Part shown: positions 56,572 through 63,840 of the stretch, in pieces | How the letters are laid out: each line of letters starts with the position of its first letter | How positions within the stretch are numbered: position 1 is the stretch's first letter | IMG/VR virus record: IMGVR_UViG_3300044839_000009 | Span: 1-64,000 of that record | Length of the DNA: 64,000 nt | Source: a virus | Direction: 5' to 3' (one strand) | Notes under the pieces: generated by a model | Databases searched by the model: none | Told to the model about the DNA's origin: nothing | What the model saw: only the letters and a program-made list of their open reading frames with translations | Translations under genes and position numbers: made by a program

Positions 56572-56763
56572 TCAGGCGATCTCGGACTCGGGGATGCGGA
56601 TCGCTCCGCCTCGCCCTTCCTGTCCGCGCGACCACTGCTTGCCGTGGCGGATGGCCTTGAGCTCTCCGTCGTGAACCCACCGGTAGACGGTCGACTTGCT
56701 GACCCTCAGTCGGCGCGAGACCTCGCCCACGGTCAGCATCGGCGGGCTGTTTACGGGCTGCAT
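56572..56763 (-). CDS. HTH_17-type regulator/excisionase-like protein, first gene of the transfer-like operon
   Basis: 63 aa from the ATG at 56763 (GGAGGG 4 nt upstream). MLTVGEVSRRLRVSKSTVYRWVHDGELKAIRHGKQW is a clear HTH_17 excisionase/MerR-like domain with a basic wing ending IRIPESEIA. Driven by the regulated promoter at 56801-56830. It could be a second directionality factor or an activator of the operon. Confidence 0.75.
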   Translation of the reverse strand: MQPVNSPPMLTVGEVSRRLRVSKSTVYRWVHDGELKAIRHGKQWSRGQEGRGGAIRIPESEIA

Positions 56764-56800
56764 GAAGCCCTCCAATCGAGTCGGGGCGGGGCAACAAAAC

Positions 56801-56830
56801 GACCGTACAGGGTTTCCTGAATACCTGCAA
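56801..56830 (-). promoter_or_regulatory. Regulated promoter P-left of the transfer-like operon
   Basis: On the minus strand TTGCAG (-35), a 17-bp spacer and TACGGT (-10). The spacer and -10 contain TTCAGGAAACCCTGTACGGT, which includes the inverted pair CAGG/CCTG. A near-identical copy lies at 58290-58318 in front of a plus-strand gene. Confidence 0.8.
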
Positions 56831-56916
56831 TCCTCTCGCCGTTCTCACAGTCCAAATCGGGCCACCTATCCTGAACACCAGAGGCAGTAGCAGTCATGGA
56901 CAACACAGGAGGACGT

Positions 56917-57447
56917 GTGGACGGAGAGTGGGTCAGCACCTCGGCCCCGTATCTCGACCCGCGAGGCGGGGATGCATGGGGCGCCGAGGCAGAAGCACTC
57001 GGGGGGCGAGGAGCGCAGCGCTTGGCGTTCGTCGGCGAAATCGACCCACCGGAAGCCGTCGCGCGCGACCTCGGCATCCCGGAAGGGGAACGCGCCATCG
57101 TCCGGCGGCGCGTCATGCTCCTCAACGACAAGCCAGTCGAGCTGACCGACTCGTACTACACGACGTCCGTGGCCGCAGGCACCGCCCTCGCGACCCCCCG
57201 CAAGATCCCCGGCGGCGCCGTCAAGCTACTGGCCGACCTCGGCTACGTCGGGGCCACCGTCCAGGAATCCGTCACGGCGCAGCCAGCGACCGATGACGAA
57301 CGAGATGCCCTCGACCTCGACGACGGCGAATGGGTGATGACCCTCGCGCGTCTCACTCTCGCAGCGGACGGCACGGCGATTGAAGCCAGCGTGATGACCA
57401 TGCCCGCCCGGCAGCGCAGGCTGCTCTACACCATGAAAGTCGGCTGA
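56917..57447 (+). CDS. UTRA-domain protein lacking a DNA-binding domain
   Basis: 176 aa from the GTG at 56917 (GGAGGAC 4 nt upstream; an ATG at 56896 is the alternative). The C-terminal 140 residues match a UTRA effector domain: PPEAVARDLGIPEGERAIVRRRVMLLNDKPVELTDSYY and GYVGATVQESVTAQPATDDERDALDLDDGEWVM. No helix-turn-helix is present. It closely parallels the UTRA half of the next gene, so heterodimerisation with that repressor is likely. Confidence 0.75.
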   Translation: MDGEWVSTSAPYLDPRGGDAWGAEAEALGGRGAQRLAFVGEIDPPEAVARDLGIPEGERAIVRRRVMLLNDKPVELTDSYYTTSVAAGTALATPRKIPGGAVKLLADLGYVGATVQESVTAQPATDDERDALDLDDGEWVMTLARLTLAADGTAIEASVMTMPARQRRLLYTMKVG

Positions 57448-57449
57448 CC

Positions 57450-58214
57450 ATGCCCGAGAACGAAGACGAGCAGAGAGGCCCGTGGGCCAAACACGAGCTG
57501 ATCACCGCCTACCTGCGGTACGGCATCCTGACAGGCGAGTACCCGCCGGGAAGCAACCTGCCTCCCACCCGCATCCTGAAGGAGATGTTCAAGGCCGCCC
57601 CGCAGACCATCCGCGAAGCGACCATGAAGCTCGCCGAGGAGAAGCTGGTCTACAGCAAGATGGGCAGCGGCATCGTGGTGCGCGATCACCGGCAGACCAC
57701 GATGACGCCCGCGGCCTACAAGGATCCGGCCGGACCCGGAGAGAAGTACCGGTGGATCGCCGAGGCGGAACGGCACGGCCGGGCAGGACGTTCTGACCTG
57801 CTCTTCGTCGGCGAGGTCACTCCGCCGGCCGACGTGCGCGCAGCCATGGGACTCGCCGAGGACGGCACGGCCATGGAGCGCCGCCAGGTGATGTACCTGG
57901 ACGACGAGCCGTGCGAACTGGTCAAGTCGTACTACCCGATGGACCTTGCGCGCGACACGGCCATGGCCGTCAAGCGGAAGATCAAGGGCGGCACGCCTCG
58001 CCTGCTGGCCGACATGGGCTACCCGCCAGTGAAGTGCATCGACAAGGTGTCGGCGATCCAGCCGACTCCGGAGCAGTACGAGGCTCTTCAGATGCCTACG
58101 AAGCTTCCCGTGTTGCGCACCTTGCGGACGGTGTTGAGTGTCGACGACCGGATCATCGAGGTGTCAGAGATGGCGAAGGCTGGTCACCTGTACGAGATGC
58201 AGTACGAGTTCTAG
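57450..58214 (+). CDS. GntR/HutC-family repressor (KorSA-like)
   Basis: 254 aa. GntR winged helix at residues 12-75 (ELITAYLRYGILTGEYPPGSNLPP, APQTIREATMKLAEEKLVYSKMGSGIVV), then a UTRA domain (about 100-250: RRQVMYLDDEPCELVKSYYPM, GYPPVKCIDKVSAIQPTPEQYEAL). The position between two identical outward promoters, one in front of the transfer-like operon, suggests that it controls transfer as KorSA does in pSAM2. Two bases separate it from the UTRA-only gene. Confidence 0.85.
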   Translation: MPENEDEQRGPWAKHELITAYLRYGILTGEYPPGSNLPPTRILKEMFKAAPQTIREATMKLAEEKLVYSKMGSGIVVRDHRQTTMTPAAYKDPAGPGEKYRWIAEAERHGRAGRSDLLFVGEVTPPADVRAAMGLAEDGTAMERRQVMYLDDEPCELVKSYYPMDLARDTAMAVKRKIKGGTPRLLADMGYPPVKCIDKVSAIQPTPEQYEALQMPTKLPVLRTLRTVLSVDDRIIEVSEMAKAGHLYEMQYEF

Positions 58215-58226
58215 GCGGCACCAAGA

Positions 58227-58263
58227 GGCGCCCCCACCCGGTCCAGGGAGGGGGCGCCTTTGC
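58227..58263 (+). terminator. Terminator of the repressor operon
   Basis: AGGCGCCCCC/GGGGGCGCCT, 10-bp perfect stem with a 14-nt loop, followed by TTT. Confidence 0.8.
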
Positions 58264-58289
58264 GTTGATCTACCCTTAGAGAGAAGTGA

Positions 58290-58318
58290 TTGCAGCCTTT
58301 CAGGAAACCCTGTACGGT
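58290..58318 (+). promoter_or_regulatory. Regulated promoter P-right, twin of 56801-56830
   Basis: TTGCAG (58290-58295), 17-bp spacer, TACGGT (58313-58318). From TTCAGG to TACGGTCG it is identical to the promoter at 56801-56830 read on the opposite strand, so the same regulator should bind both. Confidence 0.8.
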
Positions 58319-58359
58319 CGGACTGTGGCTCAGCCCACACCGATCTACGAAGGGACGCC

Positions 58360-59007
58360 ATGACCACGCCTGCCGAGCGCCCGGTCGTCAGTTTGCGGAC
58401 CGGCTACATGCAGGAGCTGAACAAATCCCCATCCGCGCTCTACCGCCTCTACGACTCGGAAGACCGCCTGATGTACCTGGGCATCACCATGAATCCGAAG
58501 CGGAGATTCCAGCAGCACGGGGCCGACAAGTTCTGGTGGCACCTGGTCGTCCGCCATGAGATCGAGTGGCACGCGAACCGGGTTCTGGCGGCAGAGGCCG
58601 AGCATGCGGCGATCCTCAGTGAAAAGCCCGTACATGACGCCTCGTACCGCTTCGCCACCGGCCTGAAGTACGCCTACGTCAACCCTCCGAGCGACCCGTA
58701 TTGGCGACCCCTCGCCCAGCTCATCTACCACGAGATCGAGGCAGGGATCTATCCGCCCGGCGAAGACCTCCCCCGACCGACCAAGATGGCGGCCAAGTAC
58801 CGGGTCTCTCGCGCGTCGGTGGAAAGGGCCCTCAGTCGGTTGATCGAGTGCCGAATGGTGGAGAGTCGCCTTCCCGCGGGGTCGTGCCGGGTGTACACCG
58901 CCTGCCCTTCCCCTGATCGTCGCCCGGTCGAGTCCGTATGGGGGCCGACAATCGGCGAGGCGCGGGAGTTCCGTGAGCGCACCCGGCGCGCCGCCAGCTT
59001 TCGATAG
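58360..59007 (+). CDS. GIY-YIG domain fused to a GntR helix-turn-helix
   Basis: 215 aa from the ATG at 58360. Residues 20-95 form a GIY-YIG-like domain (ALYRLYDSEDRLMYLGIT, MNPKRRFQQHGADKFWWHLV, ending LAAEAEHAAILSEKP). Residues 115-190 are a GntR winged helix (LAQLIYHEIEAGIYPPGEDLP, VSRASVERALSRLIECRMVES). A DNA-binding domain could direct nuclease activity or the nuclease fold could serve as an effector module. Controlled by the twin promoter. Another GIY-YIG-like protein is at 18-494. Confidence 0.75.
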   Translation: MTTPAERPVVSLRTGYMQELNKSPSALYRLYDSEDRLMYLGITMNPKRRFQQHGADKFWWHLVVRHEIEWHANRVLAAEAEHAAILSEKPVHDASYRFATGLKYAYVNPPSDPYWRPLAQLIYHEIEAGIYPPGEDLPRPTKMAAKYRVSRASVERALSRLIECRMVESRLPAGSCRVYTACPSPDRRPVESVWGPTIGEAREFRERTRRAASFR

Positions 59008-59100
59008 CAGCACAACGGCCGGGGTGGTGACCCCGGCCGAAGTAACCAGCGGTGTCCGCCGCTGATCCGTGATCCATCCCCGCGAAGAGAGGACACACCC

Positions 59101-59529
59101 ATGACTGTAATGGACGAAGCCCCCGCGATGCCCGCCCCGATCCTGGTGGCCCCGGTCACCACCACACCCCCGCAGCCGCGCTGGGCGACGGTCACTGTCT
59201 GCGGTTCCCCGGTCCAGGTCGAGGAGCCCGTCTGGTGCACCGGCTGCGAGGGCGACGCGGTGGTGTGCTTGGAGGATCTCCAGCACTCGGGCGAGGAGCT
59301 GTCCCTGTCACTGCCGGGCAGCAACGGCGCGGAGACCGCGGTCACCGTGCAACTGATCTGCTGGCCGTTCTCGGAGAAGCCGGCGGAGCGCACGCCTTAC
59401 GTGTCGCTGCAGGCGACGTCCGGGGATTGCACGCCGTTGACGGCGTCTCTCGCGGAGTCTGTGGCGGCCGGTCTGGAGCGGCATGCGGCGATGCTGCGGG
59501 CGTTGACTGGGCAGCTCGCGGGCGTCTGA
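59101..59529 (+). CDS. DUF6907-like protein
   Basis: 142 aa. VWCTGCEGDAVVCLEDLQHSGEELSLSL...YVSLQATSGDCTPLTASLAESVAAGLERHAAML follows the pattern of the Streptomyces DUF6907 family (zinc-like CxxC, then a beta domain ending in a helix). GAGAGGA precedes the ATG. Function unknown. Confidence 0.65.
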   Translation: MTVMDEAPAMPAPILVAPVTTTPPQPRWATVTVCGSPVQVEEPVWCTGCEGDAVVCLEDLQHSGEELSLSLPGSNGAETAVTVQLICWPFSEKPAERTPYVSLQATSGDCTPLTASLAESVAAGLERHAAMLRALTGQLAGV

Positions 59530-59549
59530 TCTACCTCTGAACACCCCTT

Positions 59550-59579
59550 CGGCCGGGCGGGATTCGACACGCCCGGCCG
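59550..59579. terminator. Hairpin after the DUF6907-like gene
   Basis: CGGCCGGGCG/CGCCCGGCCG, perfect 10-bp stem with a 10-nt loop. Confidence 0.65.
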
Positions 59580-59610
59580 TTGTCATAGCAACGACTTCGA
59601 GGAGTAGTTC

Positions 59611-59865
59611 ATGGACGAGAACACCATCATCCGCGTGGTCCATTCGGGCCCGGAGTTGATGCCGCCGGAGTGGGCGCAGGACGAGAGGCTGACCTACGGG
59701 GCGCGAGGCCTGCTCGGTCTGATCATGGCGCACGGCGGCAAGTGGGACATCGACGCCGCCGGCATCGCAGAGCAGAACCCAAAGGACACCGTCGAGGAGA
59801 TCGAGGGCTACATCGCGGAGCTGGTGCGCGAGGGCTACCTGGATCCGGACTCGCTCGACAAGTAG
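59611..59865 (+). CDS. Small winged-helix protein
   Basis: 84 aa. MPPEWAQDERLTYGARGLLGLIMAHGGKWDIDAAGIAE...EEIEGYIAELVREGYL has the helix spacing of replication-associated winged-helix proteins of actinomycete elements (L-S-x-x-A-R-G-L-L). Paralogous in layout to the gene at 59995. Confidence 0.65.
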   Translation: MDENTIIRVVHSGPELMPPEWAQDERLTYGARGLLGLIMAHGGKWDIDAAGIAEQNPKDTVEEIEGYIAELVREGYLDPDSLDK

Positions 59866-59876
59866 CAGACATGCGA

Positions 59877-59903
59877 ACGGCCGGGCTGTGGAGGCCCGGC
59901 CGT
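59877..59903. terminator. Hairpin between the two winged-helix genes
   Basis: ACGGCCGGGC/GCCCGGCCGT, perfect 10-bp stem with loop TGTGGAG. Confidence 0.65.
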
Positions 59904-59994
59904 CTCGATCAGCGGGTGGCGACCCGCATGACCCAAAGAGGTTCCCCTTGAAGGTACAGAGCCACGCACGCTTCCGCCAGCAGGCGGCGGTGCG

Positions 59995-60348
59995 GTGAGG
60001 ACTCATCGGTCACGCCCCAAGACGGGCTGGACGCCACTCAGCAACAAGGACGTTGCCCAGAACTACCGATTGAGCCTGAAGGCGAAGGGCCTGCTGCTGA
60101 CGTTCCTCTCGCACCCTGACGGCAGTGGCATGACGGTCGAGCGCCTCGCCTATCTCCACAAGGCGGCGGGCGGCAAGGGCGAGGGCGAGCACGCCATCCG
60201 CGAGGGGCTGAAGGAGCTCCGGGCCGCCGGCCTGGTGGCTCACGCGAAGGAGAAGGGCACGGGCGGCCGGTGGCAGACAACGACTGCGGTAAGTGACACC
60301 CCGGAGGGCCTGTTGTGGCTGCTCAGGCAGATCACACCGGACCCCTGA
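59995..60348 (+). CDS. Winged-helix protein, replication-associated type
   Basis: 117 aa from the GTG at 59995. TPLSNKDVAQNYRLSLKAKGLLLTFLSHPDGSGMTVERLAYLHKAAGGKGEGEHAIREGLKELRAAGLVAHAKEK is a winged helix typical of actinophage and AICE genes near replication functions. The protein ends soon after, shorter than relatives that carry a long C-terminal extension. An AT-rich patch follows. Confidence 0.7.
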   Translation: MRTHRSRPKTGWTPLSNKDVAQNYRLSLKAKGLLLTFLSHPDGSGMTVERLAYLHKAAGGKGEGEHAIREGLKELRAAGLVAHAKEKGTGGRWQTTTAVSDTPEGLLWLLRQITPDP

Positions 60349-60585
60349 TTTTCCGGGGTCCGGGTGCTCCGGGTGCCGGACGGTCCGGGGTCCCAAAATT
60401 GGGGGTTCTCTATAAAGAGGGTTACTGAAAGAAGGCTGGCTAGAAAATCATCATCCTCAAAGAGTGCAAGCCCCCTGGCTTGCCCGCCGTGTTTCGCGCG
60501 TGAGGCCGCGTCAGCCGAGCACGAGCAAGCAGGCAAGCGAGCCAGATCGACGCGACGCATCATCGCTGACTACAGGAGGTAACCA
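60349..60585 (+). other. Gene-poor stretch with AT-rich patch
   Basis: 60395-60460 is markedly AT-richer than the surroundings and holds CCAAAATTGG and CTCTATAAAGAG. A 72-codon frame (60364-60582) lacks family resemblance and a ribosome-binding site. It may be a leader, a remnant of the preceding gene's C-terminus or a replication origin. Confidence 0.35.
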
Positions 60586-61317
60586 GTGCCACCAACGAAG
60601 GAGGAGCTCGCCCCACTGATCCTGTGGGGTCGCTGCCGTTCGGGCCGCCGCTGGTTCTGGGCGGCCTACGAGTTCGACGGCGACCGCGCGCACGGCTGGG
60701 CGGATAGCGAGGAGCAGGCCGGCGAAGACGCCAGGGCGGCCGTGGAGCGCCTCGCAGATGGTCGGGTGGCCACGGTGGTCGTGCGGCACGGCGTGGCCTC
60801 TGGGCGGCTGCGTGAGGTCAATGCGGAGAAGCGAAAGACGCTGGCAACGGATGGAGCGGGCGCGGCCCCGGTGGAGTACCTGTACGCCGTCGCGGCTGGG
60901 CACTTCGACGGCAACGATGACTGGGTGGACGCCGCCGTTACGTCGTTTCGGATCACGCGGCGGACGGCGAAGCGGGTCTATTACGTGCGGCGGGAGCGCG
61001 GCGGCGAAGTTGAGATCGGCTACGTGGACCGGCGGCGGCTCGAGGAGGCCGGCGAGGTTGTCAATCGTGGCGCTGGTGGCTGGTGGGCGCCGGACCACCA
61101 CCTGTACGCCGCGCCGCCCGTACTGGAGCCGGCGAGGCCGGAGCCGCCGGACGTCCGGGAGTTGAAGGCTGCGATGCACTCCGCTCATCCGGACCGTGGT
61201 GGCACGGACGAGGCGTTCATCGCGGCGCGGGAGCGGTATGAGCGGGCTCAGCGGGCCGACTTGGCGCGGCTGACCGAGCTGGTAGATGCGACGCCGACGA
61301 CATGGAGGGCGTCATGA
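60586..61317 (+). CDS. Protein with C-terminal J-domain-like segment
   Basis: 243 aa from the GTG at 60586 (AGGAGGT upstream). The first 170 residues are a mixed alpha/beta region with RRWFWAAYEFDGD and RITRRTAKRVYYVRRE. Near the C-terminus, LKAAMHSAHPDRGGTDEAFIAARERYERAQR has the HPD and following helix of a DnaJ J-domain. A phage J-domain protein could recruit host DnaK to replication complexes. Confidence 0.65.
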   Translation: MPPTKEELAPLILWGRCRSGRRWFWAAYEFDGDRAHGWADSEEQAGEDARAAVERLADGRVATVVVRHGVASGRLREVNAEKRKTLATDGAGAAPVEYLYAVAAGHFDGNDDWVDAAVTSFRITRRTAKRVYYVRRERGGEVEIGYVDRRRLEEAGEVVNRGAGGWWAPDHHLYAAPPVLEPARPEPPDVRELKAAMHSAHPDRGGTDEAFIAARERYERAQRADLARLTELVDATPTTWRAS

Positions 61318-61868
61318 CCACGGTCGTCCTGCCTCACGCCCCGCAGGTCCGCTCAGCGTCCCTCCTGGTGGCCGTGGACCCGGTGGAGGACGCCCGCCGT
61401 CGCACGGCCGGACTGGGCGCGGTGACGGACATGGTCGCCCTGACGCTGCTGCTCGCCCTGCCCGCTGGCTTCCCGGTCCCGGTGGCGTCCCTGTCGGTCC
61501 GCGACCGCCGGGCCCTGAGGCGGCTTCCTGCGGGCGCGGTGGAGGTGTCCGGCGGTGAGGTGGTCAGGCTGGCCGTGAAGCCGCTGCGGGCGGTCCTGGC
61601 GACCGTGACGGGCACCTGCTCGCAGACGGCCCTCGGGAAGGCGTCGAGCTTCGCGCCGTTCTGCGCCCGCCGCGTCCTCACCCGGGTCCGGCCGACGATG
61701 CCGGAGACCCTGATCGAGTTCGACTTCTACGGCGTCGGCATCACCCACCGCGCCTCCGACGGCAGCGAGGAAACGCTCGTCGAGCCGCGACCGTGGCGGC
61801 CGATGCGGCACACCCCGGCCGGCTGGCGGTTCATCGAGCAGGCGTATGAGCAGTACCGGAAGCGATAG
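61314..61868 (+). CDS. Hypothetical protein coupled to the J-domain-like gene
   Basis: 184 aa from an ATG overlapping the previous stop (ATGA). A helical N-terminus (GAVTDMVALTLLLALPAGFPVPVASLSV) precedes TGTCSQTALGKASSFAPFC and IEFDFYGVGI. No recognised family. Last plus-strand gene before the convergent minus block. Confidence 0.6.
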   Translation: MTTVVLPHAPQVRSASLLVAVDPVEDARRRTAGLGAVTDMVALTLLLALPAGFPVPVASLSVRDRRALRRLPAGAVEVSGGEVVRLAVKPLRAVLATVTGTCSQTALGKASSFAPFCARRVLTRVRPTMPETLIEFDFYGVGITHRASDGSEETLVEPRPWRPMRHTPAGWRFIEQAYEQYRKR

Positions 61869-61916
61869 TAGCCGCACGCAGCAGTGAGCCCCCGACCATC
61901 AGGCGCGGGGGCTTCG

Positions 61917-62141
61917 TCACGTCTCGGGCAGCGTCTCCTGCTCGACCTCGAACCGGCCCACGCCCGGCCCGCTGCTCAGCCCGAGCTTCCGCCGGCAGTG
62001 GCGGCCGAGACCCCACCGTCGGGACTCGGCGGCCGTCAGCGGCTCCTCGCACAGGCGGCAGACGACAAGGGGACGCCCCTCCGCCGGCAGCTCGGGGAGC
62101 AGGCCAGGGAGGGGCGTCGGGTCGGGGCTGGTGGTCGCCAC
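61917..62141 (-). CDS. DUF6011-like zinc protein
   Basis: 74 aa from a GTG overlapping the stop of the RNA ligase gene (TAGTG). CRLCEEPLTAAESRRWGLGRHCRRKLG is the DUF6011 signature (CxxCgrpLtdpeSrxxGxGpxCrr). Coupled to the ligase, so possibly part of the same process. Confidence 0.75.
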   Translation of the reverse strand: MATTSPDPTPLPGLLPELPAEGRPLVVCRLCEEPLTAAESRRWGLGRHCRRKLGLSSGPGVGRFEVEQETLPET

Positions 62142-62734
62142 TACTTCGGGAAGTCGCGGGCCTTGAGCTTCGCCATCCGGCCGTCTGGGTGATGCCATAC
62201 GACGCCTTCCATGCCGTACTCCTTGGCGAGTTCGAGCAGTCGGGGCTGCAGGGTGTCGTAGAGCAGCGGCTCCGTCAGCTTGACCACCCTGGCGTTCGTG
62301 TGGGCGATGAGCTCGTGGACCTCGCGGCGCTCCGGGTTGCCGTTGACCTTGGGGCCGACCAGTTCGTAGGTGCCCGGCTTCCATGAGCCCGGGTCCACGC
62401 CTTCCGGGTAGTCCGCTTCCTCCGCGTCGGCGACCGCTTCGGCGTGGAACTTCGCGAACGCCGACTGCGCGACTGGCTCCCAGCCGACGGTCTTACCCGT
62501 CTCGTCGTCGGTGGAGATCGGTACGTAGTTCGGCGGCGCGGTCTTGTCGGCCTTCACCTCACGCCGGGCCCACCACTCGCCGGACTCGTCGAGCATCACG
62601 CACGTGCCGTCGTACTTCCGGGTCGCCACGCCCTCGCCGGCGAGGACCCACTCGCAGCCGGGGTTTACCTTCGGCAGGACGTGTGCTGGCCGGGCATCGA
62701 AGTCGCGGATGAACAGGGTCGGGATCTTGCGCAT
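62141..62734 (-). CDS. RNA ligase (nucleotidyltransferase superfamily)
   Basis: 197 aa from the ATG at 62734. Motif I K40-Y-D-G (TRKYDGTCVML) is the adenylation lysine. YELVGPKVNGNPE is motif III/IIIa, EGVVWHHPDG motif IV and AKLKARDF motif V. The protein consists of the catalytic domain alone, as in small phage RNA ligases (DUF5565-type). Expected to seal 5'-phosphate/3'-hydroxyl RNA ends, for example nicked tRNA. Coupled to a DUF6011-like gene. Confidence 0.8.
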   Translation of the reverse strand: MRKIPTLFIRDFDARPAHVLPKVNPGCEWVLAGEGVATRKYDGTCVMLDESGEWWARREVKADKTAPPNYVPISTDDETGKTVGWEPVAQSAFAKFHAEAVADAEEADYPEGVDPGSWKPGTYELVGPKVNGNPERREVHELIAHTNARVVKLTEPLLYDTLQPRLLELAKEYGMEGVVWHHPDGRMAKLKARDFPK

Positions 62735-62802
62735 GGGTCGGATCTCCTCCGGGTGGCGGGTCGGTTCGAGGCTAGCGGCCCGCCCCGGCGTGGGGCGGGC
62801 GG

Positions 62803-63099
62803 TCACGGCTGGTACTCCTCGACGATGCCGAAGGTGGCGGTGAGCTGCTGGCGTTGGGGGCAGGGGAACTCGCCGGTCCCGCAGGCGCAGACGGTGGCGG
62901 CCCGCCAAAGGGGCTCGCCGGTCTCGGGGTCCTTCCTCCGGCCGTCAGTTACCCAGGTCATGGTCGGCCGGTGCCAGTGAAGAGCGAGGCGCGCAACGTC
63001 CTGAAGCTGTCGAATGCCGTCGGGGCGGACTGCGGCACGTTCGATCACGTCGGGCAGCGGGTCGTAGGGCTCTGGTAGACGCTCAGCGGGGCCGTTCAC
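62803..63099 (-). CDS. Hypothetical protein downstream of WhiB
   Basis: 98 aa from a GTG overlapping the WhiB stop (GTGA). RPDGIRQLQDVARLALHWHRPTMTWVTDGRRKDPETGEPLW then VCACGTGEFPCPQRQQL. The cysteine trio may bind metal. Small proteins of this type accompany WhiB in actinophages. Function unknown. Confidence 0.6.
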   Translation of the reverse strand: MNGPAERLPEPYDPLPDVIERAAVRPDGIRQLQDVARLALHWHRPTMTWVTDGRRKDPETGEPLWRAATVCACGTGEFPCPQRQQLTATFGIVEEYQP

Positions 63100-63356
63100 G
63101 CGGTCACCCGCGTCCGGTTGCGTGCGGCCCGCCGCTTGATGCTGCGCCGCTCCTCCTCGGACAGGCCGCCCAGGACCCCGTGTTCCTGGTTGGTGGCGAG
63201 CGCCCACGCCTGGCACTGCTCCATGACGGGGCAGCGGGTGCGGCAGACGGCCTTCGCCTCCTCGATCTGCAGGAGGTGGGGGCCGGTATTGCCCGGCGCG
63301 AAGAACAGCTCTGGATCTTCCTCGCGGCAGGCGGCGCGGTGGCGGAAGTCCATCAT
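63096..63356 (-). CDS. WhiB-family transcription factor
   Basis: 86 aa. Four cysteines for an iron-sulfur cluster (C10, C38, C42, C48; CRTRCPVMEQC), then the GVLGGL turn and a basic C-terminus (RRSIKRRAARNRTR). Phage WhiB proteins bind the housekeeping sigma factor and can block host WhiB2-type functions or septation. The C-x3-C spacing differs slightly from the usual C-x2-C. Confidence 0.9.
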   Translation of the reverse strand: MMDFRHRAACREEDPELFFAPGNTGPHLLQIEEAKAVCRTRCPVMEQCQAWALATNQEHGVLGGLSEEERRSIKRRAARNRTRVTA

Positions 63357-63838
63357 GCGGGGTCTCCAAAGACGTCGGCGTGTGCAGCCTTCCAGGCGGT
63401 CCAGCGTGGCGAGGGCTCGTCGTCGCCGTGCGCGTGGATGCGGTCCATTAGCTGCGCCAGGCTGAGCGGGCCCAGCGTGCGGTCAGCGAACGCGGGCGAC
63501 TGGGGGACGAACATCGGGCCCATCGTCCAAGTGCGGCGGCGGTAGCCCCAGTCGTCGACGCCCCACTTGCGGAATACGACTCCGTTGGCGCCGCCGTCGA
63601 TGTCGAACGGCCGCTCGGCGAGGGTCTGCTTGTAGCTGTCGGAGTACCAGTACTCGATGTACTGCCGGTTGAAGCTGGCGAGCATCGCCGCCTCGGTGTC
63701 GGTGGGCCGCTCGGCGCTGTCGCGGTCGAACGCGGTCAGGTAGCACCAGTCCGGGTACGCGGAGGTCACCGGGATGCGGAGCGCGGTCAGCGGGTCGTGC
63801 TCGTCGGCGTCGTAAGGCCAGGTGGTCTTGGCGGTCAC
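63353..63838 (-). CDS. Hypothetical protein
   Basis: 161 aa from the GTG at 63838. PYDADEHDPLTALRIPVTSAYPDWCYLTAFDRDS, FNRQYIEYWYSDSYKQTLAERPFDIDGGANGVVFRKWG and a C-terminal helix. Rich in aromatic residues. No recognised domain. Overlaps the WhiB start (ATGA). Confidence 0.6.
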   Translation of the reverse strand: MTAKTTWPYDADEHDPLTALRIPVTSAYPDWCYLTAFDRDSAERPTDTEAAMLASFNRQYIEYWYSDSYKQTLAERPFDIDGGANGVVFRKWGVDDWGYRRRTWTMGPMFVPQSPAFADRTLGPLSLAQLMDRIHAHGDDEPSPRWTAWKAAHADVFGDPA

Positions 63839-63840
63839 GG

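Noticed and set aside
60364-60582. 72-codon plus frame after the winged-helix gene
   Set aside because: No ribosome-binding site or recognisable sequence; kept only as part of the AT-rich gene-poor stretch.
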